Under the pieces are notes generated by a model. The model was not told the DNA's origin. It searched no databases and was given only the letters and a program-made list of their open reading frames with translations. The translations under genes and the position numbers were made by a program. Of a stretch of 42,832 nucleotides of DNA, positions 16,097 to 24,859 are shown piece after piece (the first letter of the stretch is position 1; each line of letters starts with the position of its first letter). Source of the DNA: Kytococcus schroeteri (GTDB lineage: Bacteria; Actinomycetota; Actinomycetes; Actinomycetales; Dermatophilaceae); the NCBI RefSeq assembly GCF_042433515.1, contig NZ_JBHLVH010000017.1, positions 1 to 42,832 on the forward strand, read 5' to 3'.

Positions 16097-17583
16097 GCAC
16101 CACCGCCCACACCACTGCGCCCCCCGCGGGCCCGGCCGCCGGGGCACCCGCGAACGGCCCCGGGCTGCGCACCCTGCTCGACTTCACCCTCCGCCTCACC
16201 CGCGCCCGCTTCGGTGCGCGGGAGGGCGAGTCGCTGCTCTACCTGGTCTCCACGCTGGCCTACGTGGTCTCCTCGGCGCTCGCCTTCACCGTGGCCGGCG
16301 GTACGTGGATGTTCCTCCGGCGCTGGAGGGCACCGCACGGCGTGCACGCCGAGTACCTCGCCCAGGACCACGTGGTGGGACAGATCCTGGGCTTCTACGT
16401 GGGCCTGGCCGCCATCGCCTGCGCCCTGCTGGTGCCCGCGATGGTGGGCCTGGCTGCCTCGGCCGCCGTCCTGGGTGCCCGCGGGCGCGAGCGCCGCATG
16501 GCCGCCCTGCGCCTGCTGGGCCTCTCGTCCGGTGACGTCACGCGCATGACCCTCGTGGACACCCTCGTGCAGTCCGTCATCGGCACCGCCGCGGGGGCGC
16601 TGCTCTACCTGGCCACGCTGCCGGCCTGGTCGCTGCTGACCATCCAGGCGATGCGGGTGGAGCCCTCCGAGATGATCCTGCCGGTGTGGCTGGCCGCGCC
16701 GGTGGCCCTGGCGACCGTCCTCATCGGCCTGGTCTCGGCCTGGTGGGGCCTGCGGCGGGTGCGGGTCTCCCCGCTGGGCGTGGCCCGCCGCGCCAGCAGT
16801 CCCGCCCTGCGTTGGTGGCGCCCGGTGGCCTTCGTCGCCCTGCTGGTGGGTGCGTTCGTGGTGGTCGGCAGGTCGGCCGACACCGGCTCGGCCCTGCTGC
16901 CGTGGGTCGCCATGGGGCTCGCGCTGGCCACCGTGCTCATGGGCACGGCCGTGGTGGGCCCCTGGCTGCTGCAGGTGGTCTGCCGCGTGCTGGCCCACCT
17001 CCCCTCGGCCACCGTGGTGTGGGCGGCCCGCCGCGTGCAGGCCGACCCGCGGGCCACCTGGCGACGCGTGGCGCCGCTGGGATTCCTGGCCTTCATCGGC
17101 GGCTACACCTCGATGATGCCGCTGGCCACCGAGCCCCCGGCCGGCGCACCGCCGGGCGCGGAGTTCGCCGTGGCCACCACCTTCGACATCACCAAGGGCG
17201 CGCTCATCACCCTGGGCATCGGCTTCGTGCTGGCGGCCGCCGGCACGTACATCACGCAGGCCTCCGCGGTGTTCGAGCGCGCCGAGCAGAGCCGCGCCAT
17301 GCACCGGATGGGCGCCTCGGCCGGGTACCTGCGCCGCGTGGCCTGGCTCGAGGTGCTGGGCCCGCTGGTGCTGGCCCTCGCGCTGGGCGCCGGGCTCGGG
17401 GTGCTGCTCGCCTCCCCCATGGCCACCGTGGCCGTGAGCAAGGGGTACGAGCGGAACGGCACCGGCCCGACGATCCTCGGTGGGACGCTCGCCGCCGGTG
17501 CAACCCTGACGGCCCTGGCCCTGCTGGCCACGGCCCCGCTGCAGCGCGGGGTGCTGGCCGAACAGCGTCGGCGCGCCGACTGA
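16093..17583 (+). CDS. FtsX-family ABC transporter permease
   Basis: Membrane subunit of the preceding ATPase. The 496-aa protein has about eight to ten hydrophobic helices in two FtsX-like sets. The first set contains RRMAALRLLGLSSGDVTRMTLVD and the second RAMHRMGASAGYLRRVAWLE, each the conserved cytoplasmic segment that follows the first helix of an FtsX domain. Such actinobacterial permeases beside LuxR-type two-component pairs are usually assigned to antimicrobial-peptide or lipid export, but the substrate here cannot be read. The start overlaps the ATPase stop. A 16-bp hairpin follows. Confidence 0.9.
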   Translation: MSTTAHTTAPPAGPAAGAPANGPGLRTLLDFTLRLTRARFGAREGESLLYLVSTLAYVVSSALAFTVAGGTWMFLRRWRAPHGVHAEYLAQDHVVGQILGFYVGLAAIACALLVPAMVGLAASAAVLGARGRERRMAALRLLGLSSGDVTRMTLVDTLVQSVIGTAAGALLYLATLPAWSLLTIQAMRVEPSEMILPVWLAAPVALATVLIGLVSAWWGLRRVRVSPLGVARRASSPALRWWRPVAFVALLVGAFVVVGRSADTGSALLPWVAMGLALATVLMGTAVVGPWLLQVVCRVLAHLPSATVVWAARRVQADPRATWRRVAPLGFLAFIGGYTSMMPLATEPPAGAPPGAEFAVATTFDITKGALITLGIGFVLAAAGTYITQASAVFERAEQSRAMHRMGASAGYLRRVAWLEVLGPLVLALALGAGLGVLLASPMATVAVSKGYERNGTGPTILGGTLAAGATLTALALLATAPLQRGVLAEQRRRAD

Positions 17584-17595
17584 CCCTCCCCACGA

Positions 17596-17631
17596 CGAGG
17601 GGGCCGCACCCGGGTGGGTGCGGCCCCCTCG
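17596..17631. terminator. Bidirectional terminator between convergent transporter genes
   Basis: Two perfectly complementary 16-base arms (CGAGGGGGCCGCACCC and its partner) enclose a GGGT loop. It lies between the stop of the FtsX gene (17583) and the stop of the minus-strand permease (17647). Confidence 0.8.
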
Positions 17632-17646
17632 TCCGGGACGTGCCGG

Positions 17647-19236
17647 TCAGGCGCCCTTCTCGGTGACGGCAGCCAGCACGTCCGGCCAACGGCGCTCGAG
17701 CCAGCGGCCCGAGCCCACGACGCCGGCCCAGGCCGCCAGGGCCCCCACCGAGAGCACGGTCGGCCCGACCAGCTGGTGGACCCACCCGTGGTCGCGGGTG
17801 GCGAACCACAGGGCCACCGCGCCTCCGGCCACCACGCCCAGGCCGATCCAGACCACGACCATCGCCAAGAGGGTGGCCAACGTGCTGCCCGGCGGGGTGG
17901 AGAACTGGTTGGCCCCGGCCTGCGGCGCGGGGAACTGCCACAACGCGCTCGTCACCTGACCGAGCCCGCACCCCACCGCGAGCAGGCCCAGGGACACGCC
18001 CAGGGCGTTGGGCAGCTGGTCCCACCGGCCACTGAGGGCGCACCCCAGCAGCACGGTGGCCACGACGAGCGGCGCGGCCACGGTGACCACCGCCAGGAAG
18101 CGGCCCCACCGGTCCTGCCAGCCGCGCATCCCCGAGGAGACGTGCAGCCAGAAGGCCGACCCGTCGTAACTCGTGTCCTGCATCGTGACCATGGCGAAGG
18201 AGAGCACCACCGCGCACCCGGCGTACGGCAGCAGCGGCGAGGCGTCGGTCGACAGGCCCTGCAGCAGCATGGGCCCCACCGCGAGCACCGGCATGAGCAC
18301 CGCCATCGCGAAGTTCATGACGTAGCGGGGGTCGCGGCGCCAGTTGAGCAGGCTGCGCAGCATCACCCCGCCGGCGGGCGTGACGGGGGCGAGCCGCGCG
18401 AGACGGCCCAGGTGCACGTCGTGACCCGACCCGGTCTCCTCCAGCGGTGACACCAGGCGCCCGGCGACGGACCTCTCCCACCACCACAGGAGCAGGCCCA
18501 GCACCCCCAGCCCCACGACGCCCCGCAGACCCGCCGCGGCCCACCGGCCCGCCTCCAGGTCCGCGACGGCCGCCCACGGCAGGCCGAAGGGTGTCCAGCC
18601 CACCACCTGCGTGACCAGGTCGAGCCGGTGGCGGAGCGCCTCGGCCGAGTCGACCCCGACCGTGAGGAGGTTGGACAGCAGCCCGGTGCTGGCCGCCAGG
18701 AGCACGCCCACCCCCATCGCGAGGTCACGGACCCAGCGGGGGGTGCCCGGTGCACTCATGCCCGCCGCGGCCGCGCTGCGCAGCACGATGGTGGTGAGCC
18801 CCCACAGCAGCGCGGCCACCACCGACGCCGCCACGAGCACCGGCCCGCGCGCCAGCCCGATGACGGCGCCCGCCGCGCCGAGCCCGAGCACCGGCCCCGT
18901 GATGCCCACGAGCGAGCCCACCACGAGACCCGGGAGGAGCTGGCGGGAGGTCACCGGCAGCAGGGCGAACCGGCTGGGGTCGAGCGTGTCGTCCACACCG
19001 GTGGAGACCAGGGGCACCAGCACCACACCGAAGGACAGGGCCGCCAGCACCACGGTGACCAGCTCGGCCGCGAGGTCCGGGGCCAGGCCCCGCATCGAGG
19101 CCAGGGCCACGCACGCACCCACCGCGAGCGCCAGGCCCAGCAGGGTGCCCAGGACGAAGCCGGCCAGGGCCCACCCGTTGCGCCGGAAGCCGGCCTTGAG
19201 CAGGGTCCACTTGAGGCGGATCAGGAGCGCAACCAC
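17647..19236 (-). CDS. Multi-spanning ABC exporter permease
   Basis: A 529-aa membrane protein with about twelve hydrophobic helices, starting with a basic segment (IRLKWTLLKAGFRRNGW) and a first helix at about 22-45. The GTG start at 19236 overlaps the end of the ATPase gene by 16 bases, so it is the membrane partner of that ATPase. No substrate motif is visible. The pair resembles actinobacterial ABC-2-like exporters. The Cys residues are scattered and no catalytic site is seen. Confidence 0.82.
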   Translation of the reverse strand: MVALLIRLKWTLLKAGFRRNGWALAGFVLGTLLGLALAVGACVALASMRGLAPDLAAELVTVVLAALSFGVVLVPLVSTGVDDTLDPSRFALLPVTSRQLLPGLVVGSLVGITGPVLGLGAAGAVIGLARGPVLVAASVVAALLWGLTTIVLRSAAAAGMSAPGTPRWVRDLAMGVGVLLAASTGLLSNLLTVGVDSAEALRHRLDLVTQVVGWTPFGLPWAAVADLEAGRWAAAGLRGVVGLGVLGLLLWWWERSVAGRLVSPLEETGSGHDVHLGRLARLAPVTPAGGVMLRSLLNWRRDPRYVMNFAMAVLMPVLAVGPMLLQGLSTDASPLLPYAGCAVVLSFAMVTMQDTSYDGSAFWLHVSSGMRGWQDRWGRFLAVVTVAAPLVVATVLLGCALSGRWDQLPNALGVSLGLLAVGCGLGQVTSALWQFPAPQAGANQFSTPPGSTLATLLAMVVVWIGLGVVAGGAVALWFATRDHGWVHQLVGPTVLSVGALAAWAGVVGSGRWLERRWPDVLAAVTEKGA

Positions 19237-19985
19237 GACAGGCCCTCCCCGTACTCGCGCCCTCCACCGACGAGGCGGATGAAGGTGGACTGCAGGGAGT
19301 CACCGCCACGCACCTGCTCCACCGTCCCGGAGACGAGCAGGTGCCCCTCGGCCATGATCGCCACGTGCGAGCAGAGGGACTCCACGAGCTCCATGACGTG
19401 GCTGGAGATGACCACGGTGCCGCCACCGGCCGCGTAGTCGGCCAGGAGATCGCGGATGCCCTGCGCCGAGACGGGGTCCACCGCCTCGAGCGGCTCGTCG
19501 AGCACGAGTACCCGCGGGGCGTGGAGCAGGGCGCAGGCCAAGCCGATCTTCTTGGTCATGCCGGCCGAGTAGTCCACCACCATCTTGTGGGCGGCCGGCT
19601 CCAGCCCGAGCGCGGCGAGCAGCTGCCCGGTGCGCTCGGTGGTGGTGACCTCGTCCATGCCCCGCAGGCGCCCCACGTAGGTCAGCAGCTCCTGGCCGGA
19701 GAGGCGGTCGAAGAGTCGCAGCCCGTCGGGCAGCACCCCGAGCAGGGCCTTCGCCTCGTGCGGCGCGGACCACACGTCGTGGCCGAGCACCTGCACCGCG
19801 CCGGCGTCGGGGCGCAGCAGGCCGGTGGCCATCGAGAGCGCCGTCGTCTTGCCCGCACCGTTGGGGCCCACGAGCCCCATCACGGCCCCGCGCGGCACGT
19901 CGAGGTCCACCCCCGCCACCGCCACCTGGCCGCTGAAGGCCTTGGTGAGCCCCCGCCACTGCATCGCCACCCCGTTGGTCTCCAT
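19221..19985 (-). CDS. ABC-2 type transporter ATP-binding protein
   Basis: A 254-aa nucleotide-binding subunit: Walker A VGPNGAGKTTA (about residues 38-48), Walker B VLVLDEPLEAVDP, H-loop VVISSHVMELVE. The signature is unusual, YSAGMTKKIGLACALLHAP, instead of LSGGQ, which is seen in the ABC-2/CcmA-like exporter group. ATG 19985 has no ribosome site; instead a TACCCT hexamer lies exactly 6 bases before it, fitting a leaderless transcript. Divergent from oleA; a link to the export or placement of ole products is possible but only positional. Confidence 0.9.
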   Translation of the reverse strand: METNGVAMQWRGLTKAFSGQVAVAGVDLDVPRGAVMGLVGPNGAGKTTALSMATGLLRPDAGAVQVLGHDVWSAPHEAKALLGVLPDGLRLFDRLSGQELLTYVGRLRGMDEVTTTERTGQLLAALGLEPAAHKMVVDYSAGMTKKIGLACALLHAPRVLVLDEPLEAVDPVSAQGIRDLLADYAAGGGTVVISSHVMELVESLCSHVAIMAEGHLLVSGTVEQVRGGDSLQSTFIRLVGGGREYGEGLSWLRS

Positions 19986-19991
19986 GTCCGG

Positions 19992-19997
19992 AGGGTA
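19992..19997 (-). promoter_or_regulatory. Possible -10 element of a leaderless ABC-exporter transcript
   Basis: TACCCT on the minus strand (TANNNT class) ends 6 bases before ATG 19985. Transcription would start at or next to the A of ATG, and no Shine-Dalgarno sequence is present. Confidence 0.4.
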
Positions 19998-20082
19998 TGC
20001 CCCACGACCACCGGCGGAGAGCGCGGTCCCAGGCTGCGTGAAAGACTGGCGCGGCTCCCACTGAAAGGTTCTTCGATCTCGC

Positions 20083-21105
20083 ATGCCCGGCAACGCCACC
20101 TTCCGCCACAGCAACACCTCGATCCTCTCGGTCACCGGACTCCCGGCCCCAGAGGTCCGCACCTCGGCGGAGTTCGACGAACGCATCATGGACACCCTGC
20201 GCCGCAACAGGCTGGTGCCCGGCGTGCTCTCGCGCCTGGTGGGCGTCAAGGAGCGCCGGTGGTGGCCGCAGGACGTGCACTTCACCGAGGCCGCCGCCGA
20301 GGCGGGCCGCCGCGCGATGGTGGACGCCGGCATCAGGCCCGAGCAGGTGGGCCTCATGGTCAACACCTCGGTGAGCCGTGACCACCTCGAGCCGTCCACC
20401 GCGGTGCGCGTGCACGACGCCCTGGGGATGCCGCGCAGCGCCATGAACTTCGACGTCACCAACGCCTGCCTGGGCTTCGTCAACGGCATGCAGATCGCCG
20501 CCGCGATGATCGACTCCGGGCAGATCGAGTACGCCCTGGTGGTGAACGCCGAGACCAGCCGCGCCACGCAGGAGCGCACGCTGGCCCGTCTGGAGCGCGA
20601 GGACGCGACGGCCGACGACGTGCTGCAGCAGCTGGCGACGCTCACCCTGGGCTCCGGCGCGGCCGCGATGGTGCTGGGACGCACCGACCAGCACCCCGAG
20701 GGGCACCGCTTCGTCGGCGGCGTCTCCCGCGCGGCCACCGAGCACCACGAGCTGTGCGTGGGCGACTTCGACCGCATGACCACCGACTCGGTGGCCCTGC
20801 AGGACGCCGGCATCGCGCTCTCCGAGGCGCTGTGGGCCGACGCGCGGGAGGAGTTCGACTGGCAGGACATGGACCGCTACGTGATCCACCAGGTCTCCAC
20901 CGTGCACACCGAGCAGGTCTGCGACCGCCTCGGGCTGGACGGCGCGAAGGTGCCGCGGACCTTCCCCCGGTTCGGCAACCTGGGTCCGGCGGCCGTGCCG
21001 TTCACCCTGGCGATGGAGGCCCCGCAGCTGGAACGCGGCGACCGCCTGCTGCTCATGGGGATCGGGTCGGGCCTGAACGCCTGCTGCGCCGAGATCGAGT
21101 GGTGA
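20083..21105 (+). CDS. oleA: OleA, acyl-CoA head-to-head condensing enzyme (thiolase superfamily)
   Basis: Performs the first step of long-chain olefin synthesis: non-decarboxylative Claisen condensation of two fatty acyl-CoAs to a 2-alkyl-3-ketoacid. The 340-aa protein is KAS III-like, with the nucleophile Cys129 in DVTNACLGF, His269 in VIHQVS, Asn299 in FGNLGPAAVP, and Glu103 in SVSRDHLEPS, the glutamate that marks OleA (Glu117 in Xanthomonas OleA) and replaces the usual FabH layout. FabH is excluded by the downstream oleBC and oleD. No good ribosome site precedes the ATG (GAAAGG is 15 bases away). The stop overlaps the oleBC start (GTGA). Confidence 0.94.
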   Translation: MPGNATFRHSNTSILSVTGLPAPEVRTSAEFDERIMDTLRRNRLVPGVLSRLVGVKERRWWPQDVHFTEAAAEAGRRAMVDAGIRPEQVGLMVNTSVSRDHLEPSTAVRVHDALGMPRSAMNFDVTNACLGFVNGMQIAAAMIDSGQIEYALVVNAETSRATQERTLARLEREDATADDVLQQLATLTLGSGAAAMVLGRTDQHPEGHRFVGGVSRAATEHHELCVGDFDRMTTDSVALQDAGIALSEALWADAREEFDWQDMDRYVIHQVSTVHTEQVCDRLGLDGAKVPRTFPRFGNLGPAAVPFTLAMEAPQLERGDRLLLMGIGSGLNACCAEIEW

Positions 21106-23873
21106 GCCCCGTGCCCCCGGCCACCGGCGACCGCGCGACCCCCCTGACCGGGCTGCCCGGGGTGGACCCCCGCTGGCAGCACCACCTGCAGCTGCCCGCC
21201 CGCGGCGACCTTCCCGCGGCCCGGATGGCCGTGCTGGACACCCACTCCCCCGCGATGGTGGCCGCCGGCGCCGACCCTGCCGCCGTACGGCACGTGCTGG
21301 TGTGCGTGCACGGCAACCCCACCTGGTCGTACCTGTGGCGCCGGGTGCTGGGGCACGCCCCGGCCGACTGGCGCGTGGTGGCCGTGGACCACGTGGGCAT
21401 GGGCCACAGCGAGCGCTCGGGCACCACGCGGCGCCTGCGCGACCGCATCGACGACCTGGACGAGGCGATGGCGCAGCTGGGCGTCCTCGGCGGCGAGCAC
21501 GGCGACCTGCCGGTCTCGGTGATGGTGCACGACTGGGGCGGCGCCATCGGGCTGGGCTGGGCCGCGCGGCACCCGGGGCGGATCGCCTCGGCGGTCATCA
21601 CCAACACCGCGCTGTGGCAGCCGGACGACCGGGTGCCCCCGGGCATCCGGGCCGCGCGCGCCGCCCGCCTGCACCGACTGGCCACGGTGGACACCCCGAC
21701 CTTCGTGCACGCCGCCTCGTGGGTGGGGCGTCCCGGCCCCGAGACGGCCGACGCCCGCGCGCTGGCCTCCCCGTACGTGCGCCGCGACCGGCGCCGCGCG
21801 GTGGGCGACTTCGTGGCCGACATCCCGCTGGAGCCCGACCACCCCTCGCGCGCGACGCTCGAGGAGGTGGCCGCCGGCGCCGCCGCCCTCGACGTGCCCG
21901 CCCTGGTGCTCTGGGGCGCGCAGGACCCGGTCTTCACCGACCGCTACCTGCGCGACCTGCTGGAGCGCTTCCCCGATGCCGACGTGCACCGCTTCGGCAC
22001 TGCGTCGCACCTGGTGCTCGAGGACGCCCCCGAGGGCGTGGGCATGGCCTGGGCGTGGCTCACCGACCCCGCCGCCCGCGGGAGCGCCCGCCCGGTGGAC
22101 GACGCCGGCACCGGCCGCCCGGACGGCACGGTCCTGTGGTCGCGGCTCACCGAGTGGGCGGCCCGCGAGCCCGGGGCCCCCGCGGTGGTGGAACTCACCG
22201 GGGCCGGGCGCACCGTGACCGCCGGGGAGCTCGAGCAGCGCGTGGAGCGCCTGGCCCACGGCTTGCGCCGCCACGGCGTGCAGCGCGGCACGCGGGTGGC
22301 GGTGCTCGTGCCGCCCGGCATCGACCTGACCGTGCTGGTCTACGCCGTGTGGCGGGCCGGGGGCGCCGTGGTGGTGGCCGACGCCGGTCTGGGCGTGCGT
22401 CCGATGGCGCGGGCCCTGCGCGCCGCGGACCCGCAGCTGGTGGTGGGCATCCCCGCCGGGCTCGCCGTGGCCCGCGGTCTCGGCGTGGAGGCCGAGCGCG
22501 TGGTGGTGGAGCCCGAGGCCGCCGGTGTGCGTGCCGTGGCCGCCCGCGCGGCGGGCCGGCTGGCGGACGCCGACCTCACCCTGGCGGCCGTGGAGCGCGC
22601 CGGCGAGGGCGACACCACCGACCTCGGCCGCCCGGCCCTGGACGACGAGGCCGCCGTGCTGTTCACCTCCGGGGCCACCGGCCCGCCCAAGGGCGTGGTC
22701 TACCGCCACCGGCAGCTGCTGGCGCAGCGCGACGTCATCGAGGCGGCGCTGGAGCTGCGCGCCGGGGAGTCGCTGGTGGCGGCCTTCGCGCCGTTCGCGC
22801 TCTACGGTCCGGCCCTGGGCATGACCTCGGCCGTGCCGGACATGGACGTCACGCAGCCCGACACGCTCACCGCCGCGGCCCTGGCCGATGCGGTGCACGC
22901 GGTGCACGCCGACGTCGTGTTCGCCTCTCCGGCCGCCCTGCGCAACGTGGTGGCCACGCACGAGGCCACCGCCGCCCCGCTGACCGGTGTGCGCATGGTG
23001 ATGTCCGCCGGTGCCCCGGTGCCGGTGGAGCTGCTGGAGCAGGTGCGCCGGCTGGCTCCGGCCGCGTCCACCGTGACGCCCTACGGCATGACCGAGGCCC
23101 TGCCCCTGACCGTCGTGGACCCGCGCACCGTGGATCCGGCCGACCGCTCCGCCAACGCCGGCGTGTGCGTGGGCCGCCCGGTGCCCGGCGTAGAGCTGCG
23201 CATCGCCCCCTTGGACGCCGCGGGTACCCCCGCCGGGGACGACGCGCTGACCACCGAGGCCGGGGTGGTGGGCGAGGTGGTGGCCAGCGCACCGCACCTC
23301 AAGAGCCACTACGACCGCCTCTGGGGCACGCAGCACGCCACCGCCCACCCGGCCGGCTGGCACCGGACCGGCGACGTGGGCCACCTCGACGCCGCGGGCC
23401 GGCTCTGGGTGGAGGGGCGCGGCATCCACACCGTGACCACCGCCGACGGCCCGGTGGCCCCCGGCGGCATCGAGTCCCGCGTGGAGGCCCTCGAGGGCGT
23501 GGCCCAGGCCGCCGTGGTGGGCGTGGGACCCGCGGGCGGTCAGCGCGTGGCCGTGGTGGTGCGCCCCGACGAGGGGGCCGACCTGCGGTTGCACGCCGCC
23601 TCCCCAGTGGCCTCCGCCGAGTTCGCCGCCACCGTGCGGGCCGCCGCCCAGCAGGGGCCGGGCGCCGCACCGGTCGCGGCCGTGCTGGTGCGCGGGAGCC
23701 TGCCGGTGGACATCCGCCACGCCTCGAAGATCGACCGCGCCGCCCTGGCCGACTGGGCGCAGGAGGTGCTTGCCGGCGACGGCAACCGCAGCCTGCCGCA
23801 GCGCCTGCGCCGCGTGGCCGCCGCCCCGGCCCGCCTGCTGGGCCGCGTCGACCGGGTGGGTTTCCGGCCGTGA
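21102..23873 (+). CDS. oleBC: OleBC fusion: beta-lactone decarboxylase plus beta-lactone synthetase
   Basis: A 923-aa bifunctional enzyme for the last two olefin steps. The OleB part (about residues 20-320) is an alpha/beta hydrolase of the haloalkane dehalogenase family: HGNPTWSYLWR at 70-80, nucleophile Asp144 in MVHDWGG, Asp275 in WGAQDPVF and His303 in ASHLVLED. It decarboxylates a cis-beta-lactone to a cis-alkene. The OleC part (about 345-923) is an AMP-forming ligase-like beta-lactone synthetase: phosphate loop FTSGATGPPKG at 521-531, YGMTEALPLT and TGDVGHLDAAGRL. This B-C fusion is known in actinobacterial ole clusters such as Micrococcus. The GTG start overlaps the oleA stop and its stop overlaps oleD (GTGA). 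Confidence 0.94.
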   Translation: MSPVPPATGDRATPLTGLPGVDPRWQHHLQLPARGDLPAARMAVLDTHSPAMVAAGADPAAVRHVLVCVHGNPTWSYLWRRVLGHAPADWRVVAVDHVGMGHSERSGTTRRLRDRIDDLDEAMAQLGVLGGEHGDLPVSVMVHDWGGAIGLGWAARHPGRIASAVITNTALWQPDDRVPPGIRAARAARLHRLATVDTPTFVHAASWVGRPGPETADARALASPYVRRDRRRAVGDFVADIPLEPDHPSRATLEEVAAGAAALDVPALVLWGAQDPVFTDRYLRDLLERFPDADVHRFGTASHLVLEDAPEGVGMAWAWLTDPAARGSARPVDDAGTGRPDGTVLWSRLTEWAAREPGAPAVVELTGAGRTVTAGELEQRVERLAHGLRRHGVQRGTRVAVLVPPGIDLTVLVYAVWRAGGAVVVADAGLGVRPMARALRAADPQLVVGIPAGLAVARGLGVEAERVVVEPEAAGVRAVAARAAGRLADADLTLAAVERAGEGDTTDLGRPALDDEAAVLFTSGATGPPKGVVYRHRQLLAQRDVIEAALELRAGESLVAAFAPFALYGPALGMTSAVPDMDVTQPDTLTAAALADAVHAVHADVVFASPAALRNVVATHEATAAPLTGVRMVMSAGAPVPVELLEQVRRLAPAASTVTPYGMTEALPLTVVDPRTVDPADRSANAGVCVGRPVPGVELRIAPLDAAGTPAGDDALTTEAGVVGEVVASAPHLKSHYDRLWGTQHATAHPAGWHRTGDVGHLDAAGRLWVEGRGIHTVTTADGPVAPGGIESRVEALEGVAQAAVVGVGPAGGQRVAVVVRPDEGADLRLHAASPVASAEFAATVRAAAQQGPGAAPVAAVLVRGSLPVDIRHASKIDRAALADWAQEVLAGDGNRSLPQRLRRVAAAPARLLGRVDRVGFRP

Positions 23874-24859
23874 CGCGGGTGCTGGTGACCGGCGCCTCCG
23901 GGATGCTCGGGGGTGCTGTGGCGCGTGCCCTGGCCGCGCGGGGTGACGAGGTGACCGTGATGCAGCGGCGCCCGTCGTCCAGCGGCCTGCGGGAGGTGCT
24001 CGGCAGCGTGGACGATCCCGAGGCGGTGCAGCGCGCCGTGGCCGGACAGGAGGCCGTGGTGCACCTGGCCGCCAAGGTGGACGTGGTGGGTCCGCTCGCG
24101 GAGTTCGAGCGCACCAACGTCACCGGCACCCGGCTGCTGCTCCAGGCGGCCCGGCGCGAGGGGGTGGCGCGCTTCGTGCACACCAGCTCGCCCTCGGTGG
24201 CGCACGCCGGTAGCGCGCTGGTGGGGGTGGGCGCCGAGCCCGCCGACCCGCGCCGTGCCCGCGGGAGCTACGCGCGCACCAAGGCCGCCGCGGAGCTGCT
24301 CACGCTGGCCGCGGACTCCCCCTCGACGGCGGTGACGGCCGTCCGCCCGCACCTGGTGTGGGGCCCCGGCGACACCCAGCTGGTGGGCCGCATCGTGGAG
24401 CGCGCCCGCGCCGGGCGCCTGCCGTGGGTGGGCGACGGGGCGGCCCTGGTGGACTCCACCTACGTGGACAACGCCCGCGACGCCCTCGTGGCCGCGCTCG
24501 ACGCCCTGGCCCTCCCCCGCGGCGAGCACTCCGCCCACGGCCGGGCGTTCGTGGTGACCAACGACGAGCCGCGCCCGGTGGGCGAGCTGATCGCCGGCAT
24601 CCTGCGGGCCCACGGCGCCCCGCTGCCCCGGCTGCACGTGCCCACCACCCCCGCCGGGGGCGTCGGTCACCTCGTGGACGCCGCGGTGGCCGCCAGCCAG
24701 CACGTGCACCCCATCACCGAGCCGCCGCTCACGCACTTCCTCGTGGAACAACTCACCACCGCGCACTGGTTCTCCCAGCGGGAGACCCACACGGCGCTCG
24801 GCTGGCGTCCGGCGGTCTCCCTCGACGACGGACTGGAGCGCCTGCGGGAGGCAGCGTGA
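23870..24859 (+). CDS. oleD: OleD, NADPH-dependent 2-alkyl-3-ketoacid reductase
   Basis: Reduces the OleA product to the 2-alkyl-3-hydroxyacid that OleC lactonises. The 329-aa protein is an extended short-chain dehydrogenase: GASGMLGG (8-15) binds the dinucleotide, Arg33/Arg34 after the second strand favour NADPH, and the catalytic set is Ser106/Ser107 in VHTSSPSV with Tyr134-x3-Lys138 in GSYARTKAA. The GTG start overlaps the oleBC stop and the stop overlaps the SGNH hydrolase start. Position and fold together make OleD the best call; other 3-beta-HSD-type reductases are less likely. Confidence 0.93.
   Translation: MTRVLVTGASGMLGGAVARALAARGDEVTVMQRRPSSSGLREVLGSVDDPEAVQRAVAGQEAVVHLAAKVDVVGPLAEFERTNVTGTRLLLQAARREGVARFVHTSSPSVAHAGSALVGVGAEPADPRRARGSYARTKAAAELLTLAADSPSTAVTAVRPHLVWGPGDTQLVGRIVERARAGRLPWVGDGAALVDSTYVDNARDALVAALDALALPRGEHSAHGRAFVVTNDEPRPVGELIAGILRAHGAPLPRLHVPTTPAGGVGHLVDAAVAASQHVHPITEPPLTHFLVEQLTTAHWFSQRETHTALGWRPAVSLDDGLERLREAA

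Noticed and set aside
22867..23292. Minus-strand 141-codon frame inside oleBC
   Set aside because: Arg/Pro-rich shadow of a well-supported domain, without a ribosome site.
21102..23873. Frameshift or assembly join between separate oleB and oleC genes
   Set aside because: The frame is continuous with even codon usage and a linker; the B-C fusion is known in actinobacteria.
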